From assembly GCA_902766255.1 (NCBI GenBank), contig CACXCS010000018.1:1-35052 (forward strand): a DNA stretch of 35,052 nucleotides. The letters run 5' to 3'. The DNA comes from an uncultured Bacteroidia bacterium (GTDB lineage: Bacteria > Bacteroidota > Bacteroidia > Bacteroidales > UBA932). Each line of letters starts with the position of its first letter. The first letter of the stretch is position 1. Shown piece by piece: positions 24,749 to 33,237 of the stretch. Position numbers and translations under genes: made by a program. Under the pieces are notes generated by a model. It saw nothing but the letters and a program-made list of their open reading frames with translations. It had not been told where the DNA came from and made no database searches.

Positions 24749-26197
24749 ATGAAATCTTTAACCATTATCGGAGCGGGCATCTCCGGCCTGATCTGCGGCA
24801 TTTATGCACAACGCTCAGGCTGGCGTACCACCATACTCGAGAAAGCCGGCAACCCCGGAGGAGTCTCCACCAGCTGGAAACGCAAAGGATACACCTTCGA
24901 AGGCGGCATCCATTGGCTCATAGGCGCAAAAAAAGGCGTCCCCTTAAACGATATATGGACAGAGACTGGAGCCCTGAGAGACAACAACCCCGTCTTTTTC
25001 AAAGACCCCGTCTACACCCTCATCGACGGCAGCGTCAGGCTTGACCTGCGGCGCGACCTTCGCACCTTGTCGGAGTTTGCCCCCGAGGACCGCATCCCCC
25101 TGGCACTCATGAGGTTCCACGTGTGGTGCTTCACCTTCTTCCACTCTCCCGTACAGGATATCAGCGGCCTGAAGGTACGCCACCCCCGCAGGTTCAGCCT
25201 GATGGAATTCATAAAGATGGGACCCGCCGTGCTGCTCACTCCCCTGCTGATGAGCTTTTCCGCAGGGAGATACATAAAGCGCTTCCGCAACCCGCACATC
25301 CGCAAGCTGCTGGAGGCCGTGGTGGACCCGCAGATCAACGCCCTGTCGTTCATTTATACCCTCAGCTCCTTCACCAGCGGCGACAGCGGTTACCCCGAGG
25401 GCGGCTCGCTACGCATGGCTCAGAACATGGCCGATACCTTCACTTCCCTCGGCGGTAAGATTCTTTACCATACGCCGGCATTGGAAGTAGCGGACGAGGG
25501 CGTACGCACGGAGGGAGGACTTATGCAGAGCGACGCAGTAGTAATCTCGATGGACGCCCGAACCGCCATCGACAAGCTCTTCAAGCCCAGGCTCGAGGCA
25601 CCCTGGGCCAGCCGCATGCGGCGCAAGCTCCGCACAGCCCAGTGCATGTTCATAGCCCTGGGCGTGAAAGCGGACCTTTCGGGCTGGCCACGCTGCATGC
25701 AGATCCAGCTTCGCGAGCCCATGCACGCCGGCGGACTGGAATTCAGCGCCCTTACCGTCAACAACTACTCCAGGGATGCAGAATATGCCCCTGATGGCTG
25801 CACGGTACTGACATGCATACTCCCCGGACCTTCGTACGAATACTGGAAGGCGGCGCGCGCAGACGGCTCCTACCGGCAGCTGAAGCAGGAGGCCGTGAAG
25901 GAGTTCATCTGCCATGTGGCCGAAGTGCTGCCAATAAACGAGGAGCAGGTGGAGGTGACCGACATGGCAACGCCCCTGACCTACGAGCGCTACTGCGACA
26001 CCTTCGAGGGCAGCTATATGAGCGAGTGGATGCCCTGGCACCTGTGCCACAACGCCCCGATACGCTTACATAAGGGGCTATACTTCACAGGCCAGCGTAC
26101 CGCCTTCTCGGGTGGCCTTCCAGTAGCCGCCGAAACCGGCCGCCGCACCGCGCAGACGCTCTGCAAAGACTTTGGCTTTGAATTTGTAAGTCGTTAA
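24749..26197 (+). CDS. Phytoene desaturase/retinol saturase-like FAD oxidoreductase
   Basis: This protein has 482 residues from MKSLTIIGAGISGL. It has the N-terminal Rossmann motif GxGxSGL followed by 'LEKAGNPGGVSTSWKRKGYTFEGGIHWL', which is the CrtI/RetSat-type FAD segment. The C-terminal FAD motif is in 'GLYFTGQRTAFSGGLPVAAETGRRTAQ'. There is no signal peptide. Members desaturate or saturate polyenes and related lipids; no carotenoid genes lie nearby, so a lipid or polyene role is inference. Four bases follow before the next gene, an exported protein, making a three-gene unit. Confidence 0.88.
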   Translation: MKSLTIIGAGISGLICGIYAQRSGWRTTILEKAGNPGGVSTSWKRKGYTFEGGIHWLIGAKKGVPLNDIWTETGALRDNNPVFFKDPVYTLIDGSVRLDLRRDLRTLSEFAPEDRIPLALMRFHVWCFTFFHSPVQDISGLKVRHPRRFSLMEFIKMGPAVLLTPLLMSFSAGRYIKRFRNPHIRKLLEAVVDPQINALSFIYTLSSFTSGDSGYPEGGSLRMAQNMADTFTSLGGKILYHTPALEVADEGVRTEGGLMQSDAVVISMDARTAIDKLFKPRLEAPWASRMRRKLRTAQCMFIALGVKADLSGWPRCMQIQLREPMHAGGLEFSALTVNNYSRDAEYAPDGCTVLTCILPGPSYEYWKAARADGSYRQLKQEAVKEFICHVAEVLPINEEQVEVTDMATPLTYERYCDTFEGSYMSEWMPWHLCHNAPIRLHKGLYFTGQRTAFSGGLPVAAETGRRTAQTLCKDFGFEFVSR

Positions 26198-26200
26198 ATC

Positions 26201-27211
26201 ATGAGATACTTATTAAACATACTGTTAGCGTCGATGATCTGCCTTTCGGCGGCGGCGCAGATGATGCCCGATTCGACTGTTCAGATTACTGCATACTGGG
26301 ACAAGGGTGACAAGGTTGTGTACAACGTCACACAGAACGTCAAGCAGGTATCAAAAGACGGCACCGAAAAAGTACTCAGCAGCGCGTCCGAAAAAGACAC
26401 TTTCGAGGTAATTGATCAGACAGACACCTCCTACATCGTGCGCATTACCATGGACGATGTTGTCACTTCGTCCTTTACCGAAGATGTTGACAGGGAGTTC
26501 TCCAACATTATAGCTAAAGAGTTCAAACTGGATTTCCGTACCGACGAATTCGGAGAGCTGAAATCTTTTCACAATCTCTATCCGGAATGCGAGCGCATGA
26601 AAGGGCTTATTCCGGATGTCCGGGATGCTTTCATAAAAAAAGCCGGCAAGCGGCTAGACAAGGAAAAGAAGGAGCGCATAAGGGCCATAGCCCAGAATTA
26701 CTGCGATATAGTCTGCGAGCCGGACAATCTTTTCGAATTAACTTTGCCGACCATCTCCAGACTGCTGGAATTCCACGGTTGCGTGCTTGACACCACCAAA
26801 TTGTACACCATAAAGGAGACCATCAAGAATGTTTACGGGCATGATTTCGAGGTCGATCAGGAAGAGTGGGTGGATGAAACACAAAGCGATTCCACCTACG
26901 TTGTCATACGAACTTCCGCCCAGATTGACAACGACACTTTGATGCCATACCTGGAGAAAAAGTTGATGCAGGGTCTGAAGGAAGCGACTGCCAGCGAAGA
27001 AGAGTATCAAGAAGCTTGGGATGAATGGCTTGAAGCAGCAGTCAGCCAGCACCTTCAGGTAGTCACCACGCAGCACAAACTATGGGTTATCCATCTTCCC
27101 TCCGGGTGGCCGGTACAGTATGGCGAGAAACTTGTAGTGTCATTGAAAAGCGACGTAGAGGAAGTCAATACCATCAATACTTACGATATTATAATTGCTG
27201 ACATACAATGA
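26201..27211 (+). CDS. Exported protein of unknown function
   Basis: This protein has 336 residues. The signal peptide MRYLLNILLASMICLSAAAQ has a likely cut at 'AAA-Q'. The mature protein begins with strand-rich sequence ('ITAYWDKGDKVVYNVTQNVKQVSKDGTEKV') and then a long acidic/helical middle; there is no motif I recognise. Two Cys pairs are possible. It lies between the CrtI-like gene (3-base gap) and another exported protein that it overlaps by ATGA, so the three should be co-expressed. A periplasmic or surface location is expected. Confidence 0.75.
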   Translation: MRYLLNILLASMICLSAAAQMMPDSTVQITAYWDKGDKVVYNVTQNVKQVSKDGTEKVLSSASEKDTFEVIDQTDTSYIVRITMDDVVTSSFTEDVDREFSNIIAKEFKLDFRTDEFGELKSFHNLYPECERMKGLIPDVRDAFIKKAGKRLDKEKKERIRAIAQNYCDIVCEPDNLFELTLPTISRLLEFHGCVLDTTKLYTIKETIKNVYGHDFEVDQEEWVDETQSDSTYVVIRTSAQIDNDTLMPYLEKKLMQGLKEATASEEEYQEAWDEWLEAAVSQHLQVVTTQHKLWVIHLPSGWPVQYGEKLVVSLKSDVEEVNTINTYDIIIADIQ

Positions 27212-27762
27212 AAAGACTTATACTCACCCTTGCCCTCACAGTTCTCTGCCTTTCGGCAGCGGCGCAGGGGCATATCGAATTCGAGGGCATTCCGGTGGAC
27301 GGCCCCCTGACGGAATTTGTGGCAAAGCTGTGCGCCGGCGGTTTTGCAGAATATGGCAGCAGCGACACCAGCTGCATCCTCAAAGGCAAGCTCTACGGCC
27401 GCGACTGCACCGTCATTGTCAAGGCCACTCCCGAAAGCTGCATCGTATATGCCGTCAACGTGACCTTCCCCATCCGCAACAACTGGAAGGTTTGCAAGAC
27501 GGATTACCTGGAGCTTCAGTCCGAGCTGTCACGCCTGTACGGCCGCCCTGTCAAGATAGAGAAATTCGAGCGCCCTTACCGCGAGGGCGACGGCCTGGAA
27601 CTGCACCACCTCAACATGGGCCTTTGCAAGTGGATATCCACTTACAACACTCCTTACGGCCCCGTCACGCTGCGCATGATGCCGGTAATCGTAAACAACG
27701 GACAGATAATGGTATCATGGGAAGACAGCGCCAATGCCTCGGTTCTGCCTGCGGAGATGTAA
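27208..27762 (+). CDS. Small exported protein of unknown function
   Basis: This protein has 184 residues. The signal peptide MKRLILTLALTVLCLSAAAQ is nearly identical at its end ('CLSAAAQ') to that of the preceding gene. The mature part 'HIEFEGIPVDGPLTEFVAKL...GFAEYG' resembles the small Bacteroidota proteins that start 'FKGIPIDGTLNEFV', of unknown role. It has several Cys residues. The ATG overlaps the previous stop (ATGA). It ends three bases before the convergent membrane-protein gene, with no hairpin between. Confidence 0.75.
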   Translation: MKRLILTLALTVLCLSAAAQGHIEFEGIPVDGPLTEFVAKLCAGGFAEYGSSDTSCILKGKLYGRDCTVIVKATPESCIVYAVNVTFPIRNNWKVCKTDYLELQSELSRLYGRPVKIEKFERPYREGDGLELHHLNMGLCKWISTYNTPYGPVTLRMMPVIVNNGQIMVSWEDSANASVLPAEM

Positions 27763-27765
27763 GCC

Positions 27766-28245
27766 TTAATGGCTGAACAGATTTATCGCGCCGAATACTC
27801 CCAGCGAGGCCAGAAGCATTATAACTCCGGCCAGAATAACTCCAAGCATAACGAACAGAACGCTCTTCTTGAAGTCCATATTCAGGAAACTTGCGGCAAG
27901 AGTACCTGTCCAGGCGCCGGTGCCGGGCAAAGGGATGCCCACAAAGAGCAGCAGGGCCACATAAAGCCCGCGTCCGGCCTTGGCCTCCAGCTTCCGGCCG
28001 CCTTTCTCGCCTTTCTCAAGGCACCAGGTGAAGAATTTTCCTATGAATTTCTTGTCTTTCCCCCATTCAAGGATGCGGCGGGCGAACAGGAAAATGAACG
28101 GAACGGGTAACATGTTTCCCAGAACCGCAACAATGTACGACGGCACTAACGGAAGCTGGAACCCCACCGCGTATGGTATTGCACCACGGAGCTCGACGAG
28201 CGGCACCATGGATATCAGGAAAACTATAAGGTACTTCTTGAACAC
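27766..28245 (-). CDS. Small multidrug export family membrane protein (PF06695/COG2426)
   Basis: This protein has 159 residues from the GTG at 28245. Signatures are 'SMVPLVELRGAIPYAVG', 'GNMLPVPFIFLFARRILEWGKDKK', 'RGLYVALLLFVGIPLPGTGAWTGTLAA' and a final hydrophobic helix. A longer reading from TTG 28263 is possible, but a perfect promoter (TTTG, 20 bases, TATCTTTG) lies inside that extension and ends five bases before the GTG. The GTG start therefore fits both the promoter pattern and the family's usual beginning. The export name is historical; the actual substrate is not established. Confidence 0.85.
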   Translation of the reverse strand: MFKKYLIVFLISMVPLVELRGAIPYAVGFQLPLVPSYIVAVLGNMLPVPFIFLFARRILEWGKDKKFIGKFFTWCLEKGEKGGRKLEAKAGRGLYVALLLFVGIPLPGTGAWTGTLAASFLNMDFKKSVLFVMLGVILAGVIMLLASLGVFGAINLFSH

Positions 28246-28250
28246 GGGCG

Positions 28251-28282
28251 CAAAGATAAGCAATTATAACTTCTCGCGCAAA
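28251..28282 (-). promoter_or_regulatory. Complete -33/-7 promoter for the small multidrug-export gene
   Basis: TTTG at 28282-28279, exactly 20 bases, then TATCTTTG at 28258-28251, on the minus strand. It overlaps the 3' end of the phosphatase gene. It is the best full match to the Bacteroides consensus in the window. Confidence 0.7.
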
Positions 28283-29505
28283 AGATGCCCTCGAAGCACG
28301 GGCCACGGGTAGAACGGCCCGGGACCAAGGGCAGGAATAAAGGCATCACGTTCATTCTGGAGTATCCTCACAAGCACGTCTCCGGACGCATTGCGGTAGA
28401 ATACAAGCTGAATGTTTGAGCCCATGCACATAAGGCGGAAATTCTGCCATAAGTCCGTCTGGTCGGCAGCAAGGCACTGCTCAAAGCCGCTCACGCCCAT
28501 GTATGCTTCAAGTGCAAAGAGGGCGCTGTCGTGTCCGAAACGCAGGGACACGGCAGGATAGCCCTTGGCAATGGCCTTGTCGGCCCTTTTTACTAAGTCC
28601 TCGGCCAGCGGGCGGCTGGCAGGCAAGCGGATATGGCCGTAGGGCGCGGAGTTTCCGTGGTACAAGTACTGCTGCTTGTTCTTGAGCGACCACAGCTTGA
28701 CGCCCTCGCCATAAGGAATGGCCCAAAGTATGTCATATTTGTCGGGCAGGCACTGGCTGATGGCCACACAGTCATATAGTTTGCGCTCGAACACTACAGG
28801 ATCGCCCAGAAGGACAGCAGCTTTTCCGTAGTCCTTGACCAGTGGGGTCAAAAGGGCTTCAGGATTGAAAATGGCGTGATTGAGGGAATCGATATAGTGC
28901 TTGACAACGGAGTGGAACGACTCATCTCCGTGATTGAGCATATAGCTCATGTGCTCCTTTGAAGCATCCATGTTTATGTCCAGCGAGCTCTCCTTCACGC
29001 TCAGGGCCTCCAGAAAACTCACCATGCTGGTTTTGCAGCGACGGGAAGTGCTTGACACGGCGTCTACTCTTGCTCCTGCAGCGAACACCTCGGGGAAACG
29101 GTCATACATACGGGAAGCAATGCCCCTGTGCTCCATAATCCCCTTGGGGCTGAGACGTCCAATGCGGTCCTTGCTAAGGTCGTATGCCTGCTGCAGCATC
29201 TTGAGGAGCTTCCGGCCTTTGGGCTTGAGCAGGCCTCCGGCGTCCAGGCGCTCCAGGGCGTCGATGCTCATGGTGTAGGAACTCTCGTAGGTGAGGTACC
29301 GCGAACCGTGGCGCCCGTAATGGGAGATATAGAAAGGCTCATAGCCTGCCGGAGCCTGGGCCACAGGGTCTTTGGGCGGCTCGTAGTTGTGATAGTTGGC
29401 ACCCATGCGGGAGTAGTCCTTGCGTATCATGGCCGCAGGGTCCTGGGCCGGAAGCTGCAGGGCTGCGCACAGAAGCACGAGAGCCAGAAAAAATCTTTTA
29501 ATCAT
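28264..29505 (-). CDS. Exported histidine acid phosphatase
   Basis: This protein has 413 residues from MIKRFFLALVLLCAALQLPAQ, a signal peptide. The catalytic motif of branch-2 histidine phosphatases, RHGxR, occurs in 'SHYGRHGSRYL', and 'RFGHDSALFALEAYMG' supplies the later His-Asp. 'RTRVDAVSSTS'-like sequence ('GARVDAVSSTSRRCKTS') holds the additional Arg. Similar Bacteroidota proteins are related to multiple inositol-polyphosphate phosphatase; phytate or other phosphomonoesters are plausible substrates. The open frame extends far upstream, but the signal peptide and the -7 element directly before 29505 fix the start. The product is periplasmic or outer-membrane-associated. Confidence 0.9.
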   Translation of the reverse strand: MIKRFFLALVLLCAALQLPAQDPAAMIRKDYSRMGANYHNYEPPKDPVAQAPAGYEPFYISHYGRHGSRYLTYESSYTMSIDALERLDAGGLLKPKGRKLLKMLQQAYDLSKDRIGRLSPKGIMEHRGIASRMYDRFPEVFAAGARVDAVSSTSRRCKTSMVSFLEALSVKESSLDINMDASKEHMSYMLNHGDESFHSVVKHYIDSLNHAIFNPEALLTPLVKDYGKAAVLLGDPVVFERKLYDCVAISQCLPDKYDILWAIPYGEGVKLWSLKNKQQYLYHGNSAPYGHIRLPASRPLAEDLVKRADKAIAKGYPAVSLRFGHDSALFALEAYMGVSGFEQCLAADQTDLWQNFRLMCMGSNIQLVFYRNASGDVLVRILQNERDAFIPALGPGPFYPWPVLRGHLLREKL

Positions 29506-29509
29506 CACG

Positions 29510-29517
29510 CAAATGTA
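29510..29517 (-). promoter_or_regulatory. -7 promoter element for the phosphatase gene (TACATTTG)
   Basis: Perfect TAnnTTTG on the minus strand, ending four bases before ATG 29505. Confidence 0.65.
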
Positions 29518-29540
29518 GTGATTTTGAGCGAATGATTTGC

Positions 29541-29548
29541 TATCTTTG
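29541..29548 (+). promoter_or_regulatory. -7 promoter element for the PfkB kinase gene (TATCTTTG)
   Basis: Perfect TAnnTTTG ending six bases before ATG 29555. It faces away from the phosphatase element only 23 bases away. Confidence 0.65.
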
Positions 29549-29554
29549 TAAGTT

Positions 29555-30559
29555 ATGAAATCTATACTCGGAATAGGCAACGCCCTGACTGATATTCTTG
29601 CCGTCCTGCCGGACGACACCCTCCTCAAAACCTTCCATCTGCCCAAAGGCAGCATGCAGCACGTGGACATGGAAACGGGCGACATGATATGGGCAGCGCT
29701 CAAACCGCTCGGCGTCAAGTACGTCGCAGGCGGAAGCGCCGCAAATACCATAGTGTGCACCTCCATTTTCGGAATGCCCTCCAGTTTTATAGGAAAAATC
29801 GGCGACGACGAACTGGGCCTGCTCTTCAAGAGCGACCAGGAGCAGTACGGTGTAAACGCCATGCTCCTCAAAAGCGAGCATTCCAGCGGACGCTCCATGG
29901 TGTTCGTGAGCGGCGGCAATGCCGAGCGCACCTTTGCCGTATACCTCGGAGCCGCCCTGGACCTTGTTCCCGAGGATCTCAAACCCGAGTACTTCCAGGG
30001 GCATGACTATTTCCACATCGAGGGATATCTGGTTCAGAACCAGGCGCTTATCCGCAAGGCGGTAGAACTGGCCCACGATGCAGGATGTATAATCTCCCTG
30101 GACATGGCATCCTACAATGTGGTAGAGAGCAACAACGCTTTCCTGCACGACATCGTAGACCACTACGTCGACATAGTCTTCGCCAACGAAACCGAAGGCC
30201 GCGCATTCACCAAGCTGGGCACGGCGGAAGAAATCCTGGACGAGATCAGCGCCCACTGCCAAATCGCCGTGCTCAAAGTAGGCAAAGACGGCAGCTGGGT
30301 AAAATCAGGCTCGGAAAAGCACTACATCGAGGCCTGGCCCGCCAACACCATCGACGCCACCGGCGCAGGCGACACATATGCGGCAGGATTCCTGTACGCC
30401 CATTCTCTGGGCATGCCCCTGCGTGTATGCGGCGAGATCGGCTCAATCATAGCTGCCAAAGTTGTGGAGGTGATAGGCACCAAGATCGACATCCCCCGCT
30501 GGAGGGATGCAAAAATAGAAATCAGGGAGCTGATAGCCAAGAACGGAGGCGTTCTATGA
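29555..30559 (+). CDS. PfkB-family carbohydrate/nucleoside kinase, adenosine kinase-like
   Basis: This protein has 334 residues. 'MKSILGIGNALTDILAVL' is the usual start of bacterial adenosine kinase-like PfkB proteins. 'VAGGSAANTIVC' is the substrate-binding GG motif. 'GKIGDDELG', 'FANETEGRAF' and the catalytic/anion-hole segment 'DATGAGDTYAAGFL' (base Asp273) follow. The best guess is phosphorylation of adenosine or a similar ribose-containing substrate with ATP in the cytosol. It is first in a unit with a small conserved protein (ATGA overlap) and then nfnAB. Confidence 0.92.
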   Translation: MKSILGIGNALTDILAVLPDDTLLKTFHLPKGSMQHVDMETGDMIWAALKPLGVKYVAGGSAANTIVCTSIFGMPSSFIGKIGDDELGLLFKSDQEQYGVNAMLLKSEHSSGRSMVFVSGGNAERTFAVYLGAALDLVPEDLKPEYFQGHDYFHIEGYLVQNQALIRKAVELAHDAGCIISLDMASYNVVESNNAFLHDIVDHYVDIVFANETEGRAFTKLGTAEEILDEISAHCQIAVLKVGKDGSWVKSGSEKHYIEAWPANTIDATGAGDTYAAGFLYAHSLGMPLRVCGEIGSIIAAKVVEVIGTKIDIPRWRDAKIEIRELIAKNGGVL

Positions 30560-30984
30560 GTTTTTCACGCAAAGTGGTTCGCTGGTTCTGCCTCGGAGCA
30601 CATCGAAGCAAGGTTCCTACCGCCCTTATGCCCCTGTCGGATATCAGGAGCGCGGTAGTCTATGTCGATGCAGCCGAGGCCTATTGCGAGCCGTTTAAAC
30701 TGCGCTTGAAAGACTTTTTCGGCAAACGCGGGATAGAGCTTAAAATCATCAGCGAATTCGACAGAGACCTGCGCACTGCCTCCGACTTCTTCCTTGCCCT
30801 GAACCCTCTTCCTTGCATAAACGAGCACTACGCCGCCTCCAGCAGTACGGCACGCTTCAAAGCGGGACGCCACCAGTTCAAGAGAGAGATCTATGACCTT
30901 GTAGTTATCGACGCTCCAGGAGCCCCTCTCCCGATGAAAGACGCATTCGACGCCATCGAAAAAATGCTAATCAACATAAAATAA
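30556..30984 (+). CDS. Conserved small protein (possibly DUF6913-like)
   Basis: This is a 142-residue cytosolic protein with no signal peptide. The start at ATG 30556 overlaps the kinase stop by ATGA. The basic first part 'SFSRKVVRWFCLGAHRSKV' is followed by 'IRSAVVYVDA', 'FGKRGIELKII', 'FFLALNPLPCINEHYAASSSTARFKAGRH' and 'YDLVVIDAPGAPLPMKDAFDAIEKML'. The pattern recalls a small family conserved in Bacteroidota of unknown function; that identification is tentative. It lies seven bases before nfnA. Confidence 0.75.
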   Translation: MSFSRKVVRWFCLGAHRSKVPTALMPLSDIRSAVVYVDAAEAYCEPFKLRLKDFFGKRGIELKIISEFDRDLRTASDFFLALNPLPCINEHYAASSSTARFKAGRHQFKREIYDLVVIDAPGAPLPMKDAFDAIEKMLINIK

Positions 30985-30991
30985 ACTAACA

Positions 30992-31852
30992 ATGTTTGAA
31001 ATTCTTACCAAAGAAATGCTCACGCCCATCATCTGCCGGATGAAGGTAAAAGCCCCCAGGCTCGCTGCTGCAGCCCAGCCGGGGCAGTTCCTGATTGTCC
31101 GCGCCGACGAGAAAGGCGAGCGCATCCCACTTACCATCAGCGACTTTGATCGCAATGAAGGGACCGTCACCATTGTAACCCAAAAGATTGGCGCTTCAAC
31201 CGCCGATATTATTGCCTATGAGGCCGGCGAGTGCTTCGCCGATGTCGTAGGCCCTTTGGGTCAGCCGTCCGATTTTGTTAAAATGAGCCCCGAGGAGCTT
31301 GCCTCCCAGCGTTATATCCTCATCGCCGGAGGTCTGGGCACCGCTCCCGTTTATCCCCAGGCCAAATGGCTTAAGGAGCACGGCGTTCCTGTGGACGTAA
31401 TCATAGGCGCCAAAACGAAGGACCTTCTCATCTACGTGGATGAAATGAAGGGAGTATGCGACAACCTCTTCGTCTGCACCGACGACGGCTCGTTCGGATT
31501 CAAGGGAATGGGCACCAATATGCTTGAGCACGTTGTGTCAGAGGGACATAGCTACACCCAGGCTGTCATCATCGGTCCGATGATCATGATGAAGTTCACC
31601 ACTCTCACATGCAAGAAACTGGGCATCCCCGCCGTAGTGAGCCTGAATACCCTGATGGTTGACGGCACCGGCATGTGCGGAGCCTGTCGCGTGAGCGTGG
31701 GCGGCAAGACCAGGTTCGCCTGCGTCGAGGGTCCGGAATTCGACGGATACGAGGTCGATTTTGACGAGGCAATGCGCCGCCAGGGCCAGTACAAAGCCGA
31801 AGAGGCTGCAGTTAATGAAACTCACGTCTGTAAAATAGGGAGGGGAAAATAA
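30992..31852 (+). CDS. nfnA: NfnAB transhydrogenase small subunit (NADH-dependent ferredoxin:NADP+ oxidoreductase, A)
   Basis: This protein has 286 residues of the dihydroorotate-dehydrogenase electron-transfer/sulfide-dehydrogenase beta family. The FAD-binding barrel includes 'PGQFLIVRADEKGERIPLTISD'. The NAD(H)-binding part has 'IAGGLGTAPVYPQAKWL' and 'IIGAKTKDLL'. The [2Fe-2S] Cys residues are in 'DGTGMCGACRVSV' and 'RFACVEGPEFDG'. It overlaps nfnB (TAATG). The pair bifurcates or confurcates electrons between NADPH, NADH and reduced ferredoxin in the cytosol. Whether it is Nfn rather than a sulfide dehydrogenase cannot be proven from sequence alone. Confidence 0.87.
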   Translation: MFEILTKEMLTPIICRMKVKAPRLAAAAQPGQFLIVRADEKGERIPLTISDFDRNEGTVTIVTQKIGASTADIIAYEAGECFADVVGPLGQPSDFVKMSPEELASQRYILIAGGLGTAPVYPQAKWLKEHGVPVDVIIGAKTKDLLIYVDEMKGVCDNLFVCTDDGSFGFKGMGTNMLEHVVSEGHSYTQAVIIGPMIMMKFTTLTCKKLGIPAVVSLNTLMVDGTGMCGACRVSVGGKTRFACVEGPEFDGYEVDFDEAMRRQGQYKAEEAAVNETHVCKIGRGK

Positions 31853-33228
31853 TGGCAAACAGAATACCCAGAGTCGCGGTCCGCGAGCAGGATGCCAAAG
31901 TCCGCGCAACCAATTTCGAAGAAGTGTGTTACGGTTACAACCGCGAGGAGGCGATGCTGGAGGCCAGCCGCTGCCTGCATTGCAAGAATCCCCGCTGCGT
32001 TACCGCCTGTCCCGTCAATATCCAGATTCCTGAATTCATCGCCAAGGTGAACGAGGGCGATATCGAGGGTGCCGCCGCAGTCATTGCCCGCGACAGCTCC
32101 CTGCCCGCCGTATGCGGACGCGTCTGCCCCCAGGAAACTCAGTGCGAGGGCAGTTGCATCCTTGGAGTCAAGGGTGAGCCCGTGGCCATCGGCAAGCTGG
32201 AGAGGTTTGTCGCCGATGAAACCCTCGGCCATGCCTCCACCGAGTGCGCCCCCGCCAACGGCATCAAGGTGGCGGTTGTGGGCTCCGGCCCTGCCGGTCT
32301 GGCCTGCGCCAGCGACCTTGCCAAGTGGGGTTACGACGTTACCATCTTCGAGGCCCTTCACAAGGCCGGCGGCGTACTGGAATACGGTATCCCCGAATTC
32401 CGTCTGCCCAAGGACAAAGTGCTGAAAGTCGAGATCGAAGAAGTCCGCAAATTAGGTGTGAAGATAGAGACCGATGTCATCATAGGCAAGACAGTTACAA
32501 TCGACGCACTGATGGATGAAGAAGGCTTCAAGGCCGTCTTTATCGGCAGCGGCGCCGGCCTCCCCAAGTTCATGGGAATCCCCGGCGAGAATCTCTGCGG
32601 CGTATTCTCCGCCAACGAGTTCCTGACCCGCAACAACCTCATGAAGGCATGGCGCGAGGATTACCTTACCCCCATCCACGCAGGAAAGAAAGTGTGCGTA
32701 GTGGGAGGAGGCAACGTGGCCATGGACGCAGCGCGTACGGCTTTAAGGCTTGGAGCAGAGGTGCACATCGTATACAGGCGCACCGAGGCTGAGCTGCCCG
32801 CCCGCCGCGAGGAAGTCCATCACGCCATCGAAGAAGGAATAATATTCGATATGCTCACCAACCCTGTCGAGATCCTGGGCGACGAAAAGGGCTGGGTAAA
32901 GGCATTGCGCTGCATCCGCATGGAACTCGGCGAGCCCGACGAGAGCGGCCGCCGCAGCCCTGTGCCCATCCCCGGCAGCGAATTCGAGATTGACACCGAG
33001 ACGGTGATCATGGCTCTTGGAACTTCCCCTAACCCTATGATTTCCAGCACCACCAAGGGGCTCGAAATCACCCGCAGGGGCTGCCTGGTGGCCGACGAGA
33101 ACGGCGCTACCACCCGTCCTGGCGTGTTCGCCGGAGGCGATGCCGTTACCGGCGCCGCTACGGTAATACTTGCCATGGGTGCAGGCCGTACGGCTGCAAA
33201 GGCTATTGACGAATTTATTCGTCAATAG
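31852..33228 (+). CDS. nfnB: NfnAB large subunit / NADPH-dependent glutamate synthase-like, GltD family
   Basis: This protein has 458 residues. N-terminal Cys motifs for two [4Fe-4S] clusters are in 'CLHCKNPRCVTACPVNI' and 'CGRVCPQETQCEGSC'. The FAD motif is 'VAVVGSGPAGLACASDL', the NADPH motif 'VCVVGGGNVAMDAARTALRLGAEVHIVYRR', and the C-terminal FAD motif 'GVFAGGDAVTGAATVILAMGAGRTAA'. It resembles GltA/GltD-type glutamate synthase beta chains, but adjacency to nfnA and the absence of a glutamate synthase large subunit favour NfnB. The stop codon is embedded in a terminator-like hairpin. Confidence 0.9.
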   Translation: MANRIPRVAVREQDAKVRATNFEEVCYGYNREEAMLEASRCLHCKNPRCVTACPVNIQIPEFIAKVNEGDIEGAAAVIARDSSLPAVCGRVCPQETQCEGSCILGVKGEPVAIGKLERFVADETLGHASTECAPANGIKVAVVGSGPAGLACASDLAKWGYDVTIFEALHKAGGVLEYGIPEFRLPKDKVLKVEIEEVRKLGVKIETDVIIGKTVTIDALMDEEGFKAVFIGSGAGLPKFMGIPGENLCGVFSANEFLTRNNLMKAWREDYLTPIHAGKKVCVVGGGNVAMDAARTALRLGAEVHIVYRRTEAELPARREEVHHAIEEGIIFDMLTNPVEILGDEKGWVKALRCIRMELGEPDESGRRSPVPIPGSEFEIDTETVIMALGTSPNPMISSTTKGLEITRRGCLVADENGATTRPGVFAGGDAVTGAATVILAMGAGRTAAKAIDEFIRQ

Positions 33229-33233
33229 CCTTT
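33198..33233. terminator. Bidirectional hairpin at the nfnB / fusion-esterase convergence
   Basis: Perfect 17-base arms (33198-33214, 33217-33233) flank a two-base centre. The arms begin AAA and end TTT, so both strands get a short U-run. The last nine sense codons and the stop codon of nfnB are inside the hairpin; the opposite gene stops five bases away. Confidence 0.8.
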
Positions 33234-33237
33234 CAGG

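Noticed and set aside
28264-29982. Longer N-terminus for the histidine phosphatase reaching 29982
   Set aside because: The extension crosses the divergent kinase gene and the phosphatase promoter; the signal peptide begins at 29505.
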